Below, in pieces: positions 36,487 through 44,492 of a stretch of 64,000 bases of DNA. The number at the start of each line of letters is the position of its first letter. Positions within the stretch are counted from its first letter, which is position 1. The translations under genes and the position numbers were made by a program. The notes under the pieces are model-generated. The model saw only the letters and a list, made by a program, of their open reading frames with translations. It did not search any database and was not told the DNA's origin. The DNA is from Taklimakanibacter sp050246735 (lineage in GTDB: Bacteria; Pseudomonadota; Alphaproteobacteria; Rhizobiales; Aestuariivirgaceae): assembly GCA_050246735.1 (NCBI GenBank), contig JBFWVM010000005.1, positions 282,419-346,418 of the forward strand, written 5' to 3'.

Positions 36487-37392
36487 ATGTCCGCCACGCC
36501 CGCAGCCAGCCGCCGCTATAGCATAAAAGGGGTTGTCTTCGAGGCCGAAAGCCTGGCGCCCGGCCTTCACGTCACGTCGACGCCGATCGGTCATCTTGCC
36601 GATATTTCGTTAAGGGCGGTTAACGCCCTTGCCGCAGCGGACGAGATACTGTGCGAAGACACGCGGGTCACGGGAAAATTGCTCCAACGCTACGGCATTA
36701 GCACCAGGCTCGTCCCCTATCATGATCACAATGCGGCGAAACTGCGGCCCCGCATCCTTGACGGGCTGCGGGCGGGCAGGGCGCTCGTCCTGGTGAGCGA
36801 CGCCGGCACCCCGCTCGTCTCCGATCCGGGCTTCAAGCTGGCCCGGGACGTCATCGCGGCGGGCCTGCCCCTTCATGTCGTTCCGGGCGCCTCGGCGCCG
36901 CTTGCCGCCCTGACGCTGTCGGGCCTGCCTTCCGACCGCTTCATGTTCGCGGGCTTCCTGCCCGAGAAGCAGAGCGAGCGCCGGCGGCTCATCGCCGAGC
37001 TCGCTTCCGTGCCGGCGACGCTGATCTTCTTCGAGAGCCCGCATCGCATCGCGGCCGCCCTTGCCGATATCGCGGCCATCCTGGGCGAGCGCCCGGTGGC
37101 GGTGACGCGCGAGCTGACCAAGCTCCATGAGGAGGCCGTGCGCGGACCCCCTTCCGACGTGCTGGCGGACCTCGCCGGGCGCGCGGCGATCAAGGGCGAG
37201 ATCACGCTGGTCGTGGCGCCGCCGGGCGATGCGGCGCGGCCATCGGCGGAAGCGATCGACGCGGCGCTGCTGGAAGCCGCCGAAGCCCAGCCGGCGGGCA
37301 AGGCCGCGGCCGGCGTCGCCCAGCGTTTCGGCATGCCCAGGAAGGAGCTCTATGACCGCCTCCTCGTCCTCAAAGACAAAAAGGCGCCATGA
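36487..37392 (+). CDS. rsmI: 16S rRNA (cytidine-1402-2'-O)-methyltransferase
   Basis: SAM-dependent methyltransferase of about 301 residues that methylates C1402 in the ribosomal decoding centre together with RsmH. Family motifs are TPIGHLADISLRAVNAL, CEDTRVTGKLL, LVSDAGTPLVSDPG and FLPEKQSERRR. The ATG at 36487 is favoured over an in-frame ATG at 36469, which would overlap the divergent lipoprotein start. It overlaps yraN by 41 bp. Confidence 0.92.
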   Translation: MSATPAASRRYSIKGVVFEAESLAPGLHVTSTPIGHLADISLRAVNALAAADEILCEDTRVTGKLLQRYGISTRLVPYHDHNAAKLRPRILDGLRAGRALVLVSDAGTPLVSDPGFKLARDVIAAGLPLHVVPGASAPLAALTLSGLPSDRFMFAGFLPEKQSERRRLIAELASVPATLIFFESPHRIAAALADIAAILGERPVAVTRELTKLHEEAVRGPPSDVLADLAGRAAIKGEITLVVAPPGDAARPSAEAIDAALLEAAEAQPAGKAAAGVAQRFGMPRKELYDRLLVLKDKKAP

Positions 37393-37744
37393 GCGGCGCG
37401 GCCGCTGGGCCGAGAGCCTGGCGCTGGCGAGCCTCAGGCTGAAGGGCTACCGGCTGCTGGCGCGCCGCTTCAAGTCGGGGCCGGGCGAGGTCGATCTCGT
37501 CATGCGCCGGGGCGAGGTGACCGCCTTCGTCGAGGTGAAGGTGCGGCCGACGGCCGATCTCGCGGTCGAGGCCGTGACCCGCCATCAGTCGCGCCGCATC
37601 GCCGCCGCGGCGCGCATCTGGATGGCGCGCGATCCCAAAGCGGCGCTCGGCGTCTGCCGTTTTGACATCGTCGCGGTCTCCCCCTACCAGTGGCCGCGCC
37701 ACATCCCCAACGCGTTCACCGTGGAAGATCAGGACAGGTCATGA
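37352..37744 (+). CDS. yraN: YraN family (UPF0102) nuclease-like protein
   Basis: A 130-residue member of UPF0102, which has a restriction-endonuclease-like fold. The core is seen as RRGRWAESLALASLRLKGY, GEVDLVMRRGEVTAFVEVK (the E-D-ExK metal site) and SRRIAAAARIWM. Biochemical role is unsettled. The ATG at 37352 lies inside the rsmI 3' end, and its stop overlaps gshB (ATGA). The rsmI-yraN-gshB order is standard in alphaproteobacteria. Confidence 0.9.
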   Translation: MTASSSSKTKRRHERRGRWAESLALASLRLKGYRLLARRFKSGPGEVDLVMRRGEVTAFVEVKVRPTADLAVEAVTRHQSRRIAAAARIWMARDPKAALGVCRFDIVAVSPYQWPRHIPNAFTVEDQDRS

Positions 37745-38682
37745 AGCTCAATGTCGCCGTGCAGATGGATCCGATCGAGAGCATCAACATCGCGGGCGAT
37801 TCGACCTTCGCCATCATGCTCGAAGCGCAGGCGCGCGGGCATGCGCTTTTCTATTACCAGCCGAAGGCGCTAGCTCTCGAAGGCCGCAGGCTCTTCGCCA
37901 CCGGCCATGCGCTGAGCCTGCGCGACGAGACGGGCGATCACTTCACCCTCGGCCGGGAGGAGCGCGTCGATCTCGGCGCCTTCGACGTGCTCCACATGCG
38001 CCAGGATCCGCCCTTCGACATGAACTACATCACCATCACCCACATGCTCGAGCATATCCATCCGAAGACCCTGGTGGTGAACGATCCCAGGGAGGTGAGG
38101 AACGCGCCCGAGAAGCTCTATGTGATGGAATTCGCCGACCTGATGCCGCCGACGATCATCACCCGCGATCCGCGAGAGCTGCTCGACTTCCGCAAGGCGC
38201 ATGGCGAGATCATCCTGAAGCCGCTTTACGGCAATGGCGGCGCCGGCGTCTTCCGCCTCGCCGGCGAGGACCAGAATTTCGGCTCGCTGGTCGAGCTCTT
38301 CACCCAGAGCTTCCGCGAGCCGTTCATCGCGCAGCGCTATCTTCCGCAGGTGCGCAAAGGCGACAAGCGCATCATCCTCGTCGACGGCGAGTTCGCCGGC
38401 GCCGTCAACCGCGTGCCGGCCGCGGACGAGAACCGCTCCAACATGCATGTCGGCGGCCGGCCCGAGCCGGCCGGGCTCACGCCGCGCGAGCGCGAGATCT
38501 GCGAGCGGCTAGGGCCCGACTTCAGGAAGCGCGGCCTCATCTTCGTCGGCATCGACGTGATCGGCGACTATCTGACCGAGATCAACGTGACCTCGCCGAC
38601 CGGCATCCGCGAGGTGAAGCGCTTCGGCGGCGCCGACATCGCCGGCCTGATCTGGGATGCGATCGAGCGGAAGCGGCAATGA
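37741..38682 (+). CDS. gshB: Glutathione synthetase
   Basis: ATP-grasp enzyme of 313 residues that joins gamma-glutamylcysteine and glycine to make glutathione. The N-terminal lid (VAVQMDPIESINIAGDSTFAIM), the glycine-rich ATP loop (LKPLYGNGGAGVFRL) and the metal-binding C-terminus (YLTEINVTSPTGIREV) are clear. Overlaps yraN and the following DUF2806-like gene by 4 bp each. Confidence 0.96.
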   Translation: MKLNVAVQMDPIESINIAGDSTFAIMLEAQARGHALFYYQPKALALEGRRLFATGHALSLRDETGDHFTLGREERVDLGAFDVLHMRQDPPFDMNYITITHMLEHIHPKTLVVNDPREVRNAPEKLYVMEFADLMPPTIITRDPRELLDFRKAHGEIILKPLYGNGGAGVFRLAGEDQNFGSLVELFTQSFREPFIAQRYLPQVRKGDKRIILVDGEFAGAVNRVPAADENRSNMHVGGRPEPAGLTPREREICERLGPDFRKRGLIFVGIDVIGDYLTEINVTSPTGIREVKRFGGADIAGLIWDAIERKRQ

Positions 38683-39677
38683 CGGCCGGCGATCCGCTGG
38701 GCAGCACCACTTCGGTATCGGACGAGCTCGCCAGGAGAGGCATCACCGGCAGCCTCAACAAGAGAGCGCTCACGGCGATCGCGAGATTGCTCGGCGACGC
38801 CGTCGATTTCCTGCGGGCGCCCGACGGCGGGGGTGACGGGGGATATTGTCCGGACGCCGCGGCGACCGCCGCGATGGCGGAGGCGGCGGTCGGATCCATC
38901 GGGCCCGATCGCCGGGCGACGGCCGCGGCGATCATCGCGGCGCGCTATCGCGAGATGTTCGCCCTGCATCGGAATCGGCAAGCCGTCGTCGCCCATGCGC
39001 TGAAGGAGCTGGCGCAGCCGGGGCGGGTGCCGGCGGACGGTCCGCGCGGCGCCGGCGGTCCCGTCGGCGACGACTGGCTGAACTACTTCGCGGCCTATGC
39101 GGACAAGGCGTCCGGCGCCGCCCTGAGACAGACCTTCGGCCATGTCCTGAGCGGCGAGATCAGGCGGCCCGGGTCCTTCTCGCTCTCCACCTTGCGGATC
39201 GTGTCCGAGCTCGATCCGGGCTCGGCGGCGCTCTTCCAGCGCATGGCGGCGCGCGCCTTCTCCATGGACGCGAAGGAGGCGGTACCGTCCGCTTTGCTCA
39301 AGCCCGAGGACCTGAGAGGCCAGTTCCTGCACCAGATGCTCAAGCTCGAGGCTCTGGGCCTCGTCCAGGAGGTGGGCGGCGACTTCGCGATCTCGACCGG
39401 CAAGGCCGAGCCCGGCGCCCAGATCTGGGTGCGCTTCGGGCGCCTGCTGCTGCGCGGCGAGCTCAGGACGAAGGTCTATTTCAACCTGCCGCTGCTGAAG
39501 CTGACCGACGCCGGGGCGGAGCTGTGCTCGATCATCCCGATGGACCACCGCGGCGGCGCCCGTGAGGTCGGCCGCCTGATGGCGCGGCGCGGGCTTGAGG
39601 CCTCCATCCACCTGATCACCGGCGTCGCCAATGGCGATGTGCACTACAGGACGCCGGGCGAGGCGGTCAGGGCGTGA
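38679..39677 (+). CDS. DUF2806-like protein of unknown function
   Basis: A 332-residue protein, probably soluble. Its middle (DDWLNYFAAYADKASGAALR, then FGHVLSGEIRRPGSFSLSTL) matches my memory of the DUF2806 family, whose function is unknown. An alanine-rich N-terminal third contains HRNRQAVVAHALKEL; the C-terminal third is a mixed alpha/beta part. The ATG overlaps the gshB stop (ATGA), so it is translated from the gshB message. That is odd, because gshB is normally followed by comM (yifB). I cannot assign a function. Confidence 0.65.
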   Translation: MTAGDPLGSTTSVSDELARRGITGSLNKRALTAIARLLGDAVDFLRAPDGGGDGGYCPDAAATAAMAEAAVGSIGPDRRATAAAIIAARYREMFALHRNRQAVVAHALKELAQPGRVPADGPRGAGGPVGDDWLNYFAAYADKASGAALRQTFGHVLSGEIRRPGSFSLSTLRIVSELDPGSAALFQRMAARAFSMDAKEAVPSALLKPEDLRGQFLHQMLKLEALGLVQEVGGDFAISTGKAEPGAQIWVRFGRLLLRGELRTKVYFNLPLLKLTDAGAELCSIIPMDHRGGAREVGRLMARRGLEASIHLITGVANGDVHYRTPGEAVRA

Positions 39678-39814
39678 CAAATCCCAAGCGGCTCCTTCCC
39701 AGGTCGTCATGCTTCGCTTCAGGTTCCCTTGCGGGCAGCGCCGCGGTGTCCGTCCGGCCTTGGCGATGATCTTTCTCTTGCCGGAAAGCACTTCCGGTGG
39801 AAAGGCGATCGTCC

Positions 39815-39952
39815 ATGACGCCGGCTGACTCCAATCCGGAGGCGCCGCGCAAGGCCGACGATGTCGTTCTCCTGCCTGCGCGCCTTATTGGACGCCGTCG
39901 ACGACAACGCGCCGAAACCGGCGACGGGCCGGACGGCGAAGCCCGGACGTGA
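39815..39952 (+). CDS. Possible small protein (45 residues)
   Basis: A 46-codon frame starting MTPADSNPEAPRKADDVVLL with GGAAAGG 9 bp before the ATG. The C-terminal half is arginine-rich (GRRRRQRAETGDG). It matches nothing I recognise and ends 2 bp before the convergent antitoxin stop. It could be an accidental frame; the ribosome binding site is the only support. Confidence 0.25.
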   Translation: MTPADSNPEAPRKADDVVLLPARLIGRRRRQRAETGDGPDGEART

Positions 39953-39954
39953 GA

Positions 39955-40206
39955 TCAGTCGGGCAGCTCGTCACCCTTGACCGGGGCCTTGCCCTTGCCG
40001 GCGCGGGAAAGGATGTCGAGCGCCCTGGGAATGTCGGCGCGCGCCGCGCGTTCCGTGAAATAGCTTTCCGTCCGCAGGGCCGAGAGCTTTTCGGCCACCG
40101 CCACGTTGATGAACTGGTTGAGCGCCACGCCTTCGGTTTCGGCCACCTTGCGCGCCTCGTCCATCAGAGAGGGCTGAAGCCTCAGCGCGAAATTGCTCTT
40201 CCTCAT
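39955..40206 (-). CDS. RHH/HicB-type antitoxin of a PIN toxin pair
   Basis: An 83-residue protein beginning MRKSNFALRLQPSLMDEARK, a ribbon-helix-helix pattern, followed by VAETEGVALNQFINVAVAEKL, which recalls HicB/Arc-type antitoxins. It overlaps the upstream PIN toxin gene by 4 bp (ATGA), the signature of a coupled toxin-antitoxin operon with the toxin first. It probably represses the operon at the direct repeats upstream of the toxin. Confidence 0.85.
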   Translation of the reverse strand: MRKSNFALRLQPSLMDEARKVAETEGVALNQFINVAVAEKLSALRTESYFTERAARADIPRALDILSRAGKGKAPVKGDELPD

Positions 40207-40631
40207 CTCTTCGCCTCCAATGCTTTCCATGCCTCGCCGGGTGCGAAAACCTTGACCCCGAAATGCCCCGCGGCTTCCCGGAAGTCGCGGATATTGAACG
40301 TCACGATGGCGTCGGCCCTGCCGTTCACAGCTGTCTCCAGCACCATATCGTCGTCCGGATCGCGCACCGCCGGTCGCCACAGGAATGCCAGCCGCACCGG
40401 CTCGCCCACCGCCGCCGCGGCATCCAGCAGCACATTTACATCGTCCGCCGACAGCCCGGATGCCTCCAGATGCTCGGGCCGCGTCATGACCGCCTCGTAT
40501 TCGATCATTAGGGGCACCGAGGCCAGCAGCGTGAAGCGCCGTTCCAGCGCCGCGACCAGCAGGCGGCGGGATGCTCCCGCGTCGCTGCGCATGGCGGCGA
40601 CCACAGTCGCGGTGTCGAGGATCAGCCTCAC
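40203..40631 (-). CDS. PIN-domain toxin (PIN_3 / COG2402 type)
   Basis: A 142-residue PIN-domain RNase toxin. The four acidic positions are seen in LILDTATVVAAM, PLMIEYEAVM, PDDDMVLETAV and IVTFNIRDF. The start is GTG at 40631, with no Shine-Dalgarno sequence. The predicted promoter puts the transcription start on that GTG, so translation may be leaderless. Located next to a truncated hipA gene. Confidence 0.88.
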   Translation of the reverse strand: MRLILDTATVVAAMRSDAGASRRLLVAALERRFTLLASVPLMIEYEAVMTRPEHLEASGLSADDVNVLLDAAAAVGEPVRLAFLWRPAVRDPDDDMVLETAVNGRADAIVTFNIRDFREAAGHFGVKVFAPGEAWKALEAKR

Positions 40632-40637
40632 GGGGAC

Positions 40638-40678
40638 ATGATAGGGACCTATGAATGATATTGCAAGCGATATTGCAA
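40638..40678 (-). promoter_or_regulatory. Promoter and direct-repeat operator of the PIN toxin-antitoxin operon
   Basis: On the minus strand TTGCAA (40666-40661) and TATCAT (40643-40638) are 17 bp apart. Two direct copies of GATATTGCAA (40657-40666 and 40669-40678, 12-bp period) overlap the -35 box, a natural site for an RHH repressor. Confidence 0.6.
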
Positions 40679-40685
40679 ATTGCCG

Positions 40686-40920
40686 GAGAGTCTGCTGCGA
40701 TCCTGCCGATGAAACCGAAAGTCGCGAGACCGGCAGGAGGTGCGAAGGCGCCGCGGGTCAGGGGAAGGACAGGCTCCAGCGAGAACCGGTCCCGATCCCT
40801 GAGCCATGTGTCGTCATATTCGAAAAGGATGGTCTCCGTGCCCCGGGCGCGGTTGCTCCTCGCCAATCCGATCGGACGCGTGCGGCCGTCGAGATCGATA
40901 TGCACCTCGAAGTCAGCCAT
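40686..40920 (-). pseudogene. hipA: Truncated hipA (N-terminal domain only)
   Basis: The frame from 40920 (MADFEVHIDLDGRTRPIGLA) reads the N-terminal ~78 residues of a HipA-type kinase, including GAFAPPAGLATFGFIGR. Family similarity then stops abruptly before the Ser/Thr kinase core. The frame continues as unrelated sequence into the PIN operon promoter. It overlaps hipB by 8 bp, so the operon structure survives, but the toxin/kinase is lost. Confidence 0.85.
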
Positions 40921-41248
40921 CGCGGGATGATCCCGCCGGCCGTTTGAGATGGATATGCTTGGGCAGGCCGGCGCTGGCCAGCGCCTGTCCGACTGGATCG
41001 TTGCCGATATCGGCGATCCGGCTCAGGCCGTCGAGCAGGCCGAGCGCCTGGAGGACGCCCGCATAGATGCCGATGCTGACACCGGTATCTCCAGCCTCGA
41101 CCCTCTGCAGCGTGGAGCGGGACGTGAAGGCGCGCTCCGCCACGACCGCCATCGGCAGCCGGCGGCGCCTGCGGGCGTCGCGGATGTCCGCGCCGAGCTT
41201 GCGCAGGGCACGCCGCACTGCGGCAGGAGGGTTGTGCGGTGTAGGCAT
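40913..41248 (-). CDS. hipB: HipB-like XRE-family regulator
   Basis: A 111-residue protein with an XRE helix-turn-helix (about residues 15-70: LGADIRDARRRRRLPMAVVA, then TSRSTLQRVEAGD). It appears intact. It is the antitoxin/repressor half of a HipBA module whose toxin is truncated downstream. It may persist as an orphan regulator. The C-terminus (HIHLKRPAGSSRDG) overlaps the hipA remnant. Confidence 0.85.
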   Translation of the reverse strand: MPTPHNPPAAVRRALRKLGADIRDARRRRRLPMAVVAERAFTSRSTLQRVEAGDTGVSIGIYAGVLQALGLLDGLSRIADIGNDPVGQALASAGLPKHIHLKRPAGSSRDG

Positions 41249-41278
41249 TTGCCATCTTCATGCTACAGATTGAGGAAA

Positions 41279-41307
41279 TATGTAGTACGAAGCTCACAAT
41301 TTCTCAA
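41279..41307 (-). promoter_or_regulatory. Candidate promoter of hipB
   Basis: On the minus strand TTGAGA (41307-41302) and TACATA (41284-41279) are 17 bp apart, 30 bp before the hipB ATG. Confidence 0.6.
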
Positions 41308-41341
41308 GTAAACGATTTGTCCGATTGTTCACTGAATGTTC

Positions 41342-41370
41342 TTGACGACCTGCGAGAACCGATTTACGCT
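41342..41370 (+). promoter_or_regulatory. Candidate promoter of comM
   Basis: TTGACG (41342-41347) and TACGCT (41365-41370) are 17 bp apart, 23 bp before the comM ATG, with GGGGGG just upstream of the start as part of the ribosome binding site. Confidence 0.6.
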
Positions 41371-41393
41371 GTGAAAGCTTCAGGGGGGCATTC

Positions 41394-42926
41394 ATGACGG
41401 CGCATGCAACGACGGTCGCCTTCCAGGGCATCGAGGCCGTGCCGGTCGATGTGCAGGCCCAGTTCCTCTCGGGCCAGGTGCAATTCAACATCGTGGGCCT
41501 GGCCGACAAGGCGGTGGTGGAAAGCCGCGAGCGGGTGAGGGCGGCGCTCTTCGCCGTGGGCCTGGCGCTGCCGGGAAAAAGGCTCGCCGTCAATCTCTCG
41601 CCCGCCGACCTCCCCAAGGAAGGCAGCCATTACGACCTGCCGATCGCGCTCGCCGTGCTGGCGGCCCTGGGCGTCCTGCCCCAGGACTTCCTCAACCGCT
41701 ATCTGGTCCTGGGCGAGCTGGGCCTCGACGGCGCGCTCGGCGCCGTCACCGGGGCGCTGCCCGCGGCGATCGCCGCCCATGCCAGGGACCTCGGCCTCAT
41801 CTGCCCGCGGCCCTGCGGCCCGGAAGCCGCCTGGGCCGGCGATGAGGTCGACATACTGGCGCCCGCGACCATCATCCAGATCCTCAACCATGTGAAGGGC
41901 GCGCAGATCCTGTCGCGCCCCAAGCCCGGCATGGCCGAGGAGCGCGACAGGCTTCCCGATCTCAGGGACATCAAGGGCCAGGAGGCGGCGAAGCGCGCCC
42001 TCGAGGTCGCGGCCGCCGGCGCGCATCATCTTCTGATGGTGGGTCCGCCCGGCGCCGGCAAGTCGATGCTGGCGCAGCGCCTGCCCTCGATCCTGCCGCC
42101 CATGGAGGCGCGCGAGATGCTGGAGACGAGCATGATCGCCTCGCTCGCCGGCGCCCTGCCCGAGGGCAAGGTCACCCGCAAGCGCCCGTTCCGCTCGCCG
42201 CATCATTCGGCGAGCATGCCGGCTCTGGTCGGCGGCGGCACGCGCGCCAGGCCGGGCGAGATCTCGCTGAGCCACAATGGCGTGCTGTTCCTCGACGAGC
42301 TGCCGGAATTCCAGCCGCGGGTGCTCGAAGCCCTGCGCCAGCCGCTCGAAACCGGCGAGACGCAGGTGGCGCGCGCCAATTACCACATCACCTATCCGGC
42401 GCGCTTCCAGCTGGTGGCGGCGATGAATCCGTGCAAATGCGGCATGGCGGGCGAGCCCGGCCATGTCTGCGCCAAGGGTGCTCGCTGTGCGGGCGACTAC
42501 CAGGCGCGGCTGTCGGGCCCGCTGCTCGACCGCCTCGACATTCAGATCGAGCTCGGCGCGGTGCGCGCCGCCGATCTGGCGCGGCCGGTGCCGGCGGAAG
42601 GCAGCGCCGAGGTCGCGCGTCGCGTCGCCGAAGCGCGCCTCAGGCAGCGCGAGCGCTTCGCGAGGCTGGGCCTCGCGCATCTTTCCGCCAATGCCGAGGC
42701 CGACGGCACGCTTCTCGACGAGATCGCGACGCCCGACGATGCGGGCTTGCGCATCCTGCGCGAGGCGTCCGACGCGATGATGCTTTCGGCGCGCGGCTAT
42801 CACCGCGTGCTGCGCGTGGCGCGCACGCTCGCCGACCTCGACGGCGAGGATCGCGTCGGCCGCCTCCATGTCGTCGAGGCCCTGAGCTACCGCCAGAAGC
42901 TCGCCGCCTTCCGCCAGGCGGCGTGA
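41394..42926 (+). CDS. comM: YifB/ComM-type AAA+ helicase (Mg-chelatase-like)
   Basis: A 510-residue protein with an N-terminal Lon-like/ChlI domain (about 1-190; VVESRERVRAAL, NLSPADLPKEGSHYDLPIA), an AAA+ Mg-chelatase core with Walker A GPPGAGKSML and Walker B VLFLDELPEF, and a C-terminal lid (YHRVLRVARTLADL). In naturally competent bacteria ComM is a branch-migration helicase; role here is inferred. In relatives it follows gshB directly; here ~2.7 kb of accessory genes lie between. Confidence 0.93.
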   Translation: MTAHATTVAFQGIEAVPVDVQAQFLSGQVQFNIVGLADKAVVESRERVRAALFAVGLALPGKRLAVNLSPADLPKEGSHYDLPIALAVLAALGVLPQDFLNRYLVLGELGLDGALGAVTGALPAAIAAHARDLGLICPRPCGPEAAWAGDEVDILAPATIIQILNHVKGAQILSRPKPGMAEERDRLPDLRDIKGQEAAKRALEVAAAGAHHLLMVGPPGAGKSMLAQRLPSILPPMEAREMLETSMIASLAGALPEGKVTRKRPFRSPHHSASMPALVGGGTRARPGEISLSHNGVLFLDELPEFQPRVLEALRQPLETGETQVARANYHITYPARFQLVAAMNPCKCGMAGEPGHVCAKGARCAGDYQARLSGPLLDRLDIQIELGAVRAADLARPVPAEGSAEVARRVAEARLRQRERFARLGLAHLSANAEADGTLLDEIATPDDAGLRILREASDAMMLSARGYHRVLRVARTLADLDGEDRVGRLHVVEALSYRQKLAAFRQAA

Positions 42927-43098
42927 TCCGATTCGGCACAGCCTATACCTCCCTTCCATCAGGAAAGCGGAGGACATGTTGTAACCTCGCAACTGCATGA
43001 GGAGGAGGGTTGCGACAGGAGCCCGCAACAGGAGGTTGGAATGCAGCTGTCGGCTCCGGCCTCTTCTGTGATTGCGGGTGCTGGATTAGTCTCTGAAC

Positions 43099-43503
43099 AT
43101 GGGCCGGATGAGAGACAGCCACGCCTCCTTCGACGAGCGTCCCGGAACGCCGGTCGGCGACGCGACCGCGGTGCGGGCGCTGCTGGTCGCCGCGGCGAGG
43201 GAGCGGCGCGCGCTGAGCTATGCGGAACTGCTGATGGAGCTCGGCCACCGCTTCACCCGCCCCCGCATGCGGGCCCTCTGCCGCACCCTCGACGCCATCG
43301 ACGATCAGGGCCGCGCCGCGGGAGAGCCCGAGCTTGCAGCACTCGTCGTGCGCGAATCCGACCGGCTGCCGGGCCAGGGCTGGTGGGTGGGGAAGGTCCG
43401 CCGCCTGGGCTATGAGGGGCCGTGGACCGGCAAGTCGGCGCTGGCCTTCGTGAGGCGCCGGCAGGGCATCGCTTTCGACTACTGGAGCCGGCGCAAGAGC
43501 TAA
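43099..43503 (+). CDS. Conserved-looking small protein of unknown function
   Basis: A 134-residue soluble protein. The pattern SYAELLMELGHRFTRPRMRA, then CRTLDAIDDQG and GEPELAALVVRESDRLPGQG, is one I have seen in short rhizobial proteins without established function (some mislabelled as pyrophosphokinase-related). It looks like a winged-helix core plus a Gly/Trp-rich patch (QGWWVGKV). It ends in a 4-bp overlap with the convergent EamA stop. Two in-frame starts (43099 and 43108) are possible. Confidence 0.6.
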   Translation: MGRMRDSHASFDERPGTPVGDATAVRALLVAAARERRALSYAELLMELGHRFTRPRMRALCRTLDAIDDQGRAAGEPELAALVVRESDRLPGQGWWVGKVRRLGYEGPWTGKSALAFVRRRQGIAFDYWSRRKS

Positions 43504-44408
43504 CCCTGGCCTTCGATCTCCGCCGGCCGGTGCAGGCCGACGCCGAGGACGACCAGCGCGATGCCGGCGAGGTCGGCGGGGCCGGGGACCTGGCCGAGCA
43601 CGAGGGCGCCCGACACCGCCGCGATGGCCGGCAGCAAGGTGAGCATGAGGGCGAAGCTCGCGCGCGGCAGGCGCGCCATCGCCAACTGGTCGCAGACATA
43701 GGGGATGACCGAGGAAGAGATGCCGACGCCGATGCCGGCGAGGATGAGGAGCGGATGGGAGACGAGCTTGGCCGCGTCGGCAAGGCCGAAGGGCGAAGCG
43801 AAGAGGAAGGCGACCGCCATGGCGCTTCCGAGCCGCGCGATGCCCGAGGCGCCGCCCTGCCGCGCGACGGCATGGCCGACGACGACATAGAGCGCGAAGA
43901 GGAGGGCGTTGGCGAAAGCGAAGCCGAGGCCGAGCGTGCTTGCCCGGCCTTGGTGATCGGAAAGCACGCCGGCGTCGATGAAACCGCCCGAAAGCTCGAC
44001 GCCGGCGAGCAGCATGACGCCCGCGACCGCGAGCCCCAGCGCCAGCACGTTGCGGGCGCTGCGCAGGCCGATGAGCGCCACGGCGATGGTGGCGGCGAAC
44101 TCGATGGCGGCGACCGTCGCCAGCGGCAGCCGCTCGATCGCCAGATAGAAGCTCATATTCATCGCGCCCAGTATGGCGCCGAGCAGCAGGATCAGCCGGC
44201 GCGCCGGGGCCTTCGACTGTGCGATCGCGCGCCAGGGCGGCAGCCATAGCGCGAAGACGAGGGCGGCCGAGGCGATGCGCAGCCAGGCGACGCCCAAGGG
44301 CGACATCTCGGCGAACAGCAGCACGGCGAAGGATGGGCCGAGATAGTGAAAGACCGCGCTGATCAGGAAATAGACCGTGGGCGGGAGCGATGCCGATGGC
44401 CGGTTCAT
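43500..44408 (-). CDS. EamA/DMT-family exporter
   Basis: A 302-residue inner-membrane transporter with ten predicted helices and two EamA repeats (first ending near GVMLLAGVELSG, second near IALVVLGVGLHRP). It resembles RhtA/YddG-type amino-acid or metabolite exporters; substrate unknown. The ATG at 44408 (MNRPSAS) is chosen; an in-frame ATG at about 44480 would overlap the divergent regulator's 5' region. It is divergent from an Lrp-type gene, a common regulator-exporter pairing. Confidence 0.87.
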   Translation of the reverse strand: MNRPSASLPPTVYFLISAVFHYLGPSFAVLLFAEMSPLGVAWLRIASAALVFALWLPPWRAIAQSKAPARRLILLLGAILGAMNMSFYLAIERLPLATVAAIEFAATIAVALIGLRSARNVLALGLAVAGVMLLAGVELSGGFIDAGVLSDHQGRASTLGLGFAFANALLFALYVVVGHAVARQGGASGIARLGSAMAVAFLFASPFGLADAAKLVSHPLLILAGIGVGISSSVIPYVCDQLAMARLPRASFALMLTLLPAIAAVSGALVLGQVPGPADLAGIALVVLGVGLHRPAEIEGQG

Positions 44409-44492
44409 GCCGGCAGGATGCTCCGCCTGGCTGATCTTGGGACTGTCATCGGGAGGGAAAGCTGCTAAAATGCCGGCCATTCGGAGGTTAAT

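Noticed and set aside
43041..43415. An overlapping 124-codon frame starting at 43041 behind GGAGG.
   Set aside because: The ribosome binding site is good, but the frame becomes arginine-rich shadow sequence of the gene at 43099 after about 20 codons.
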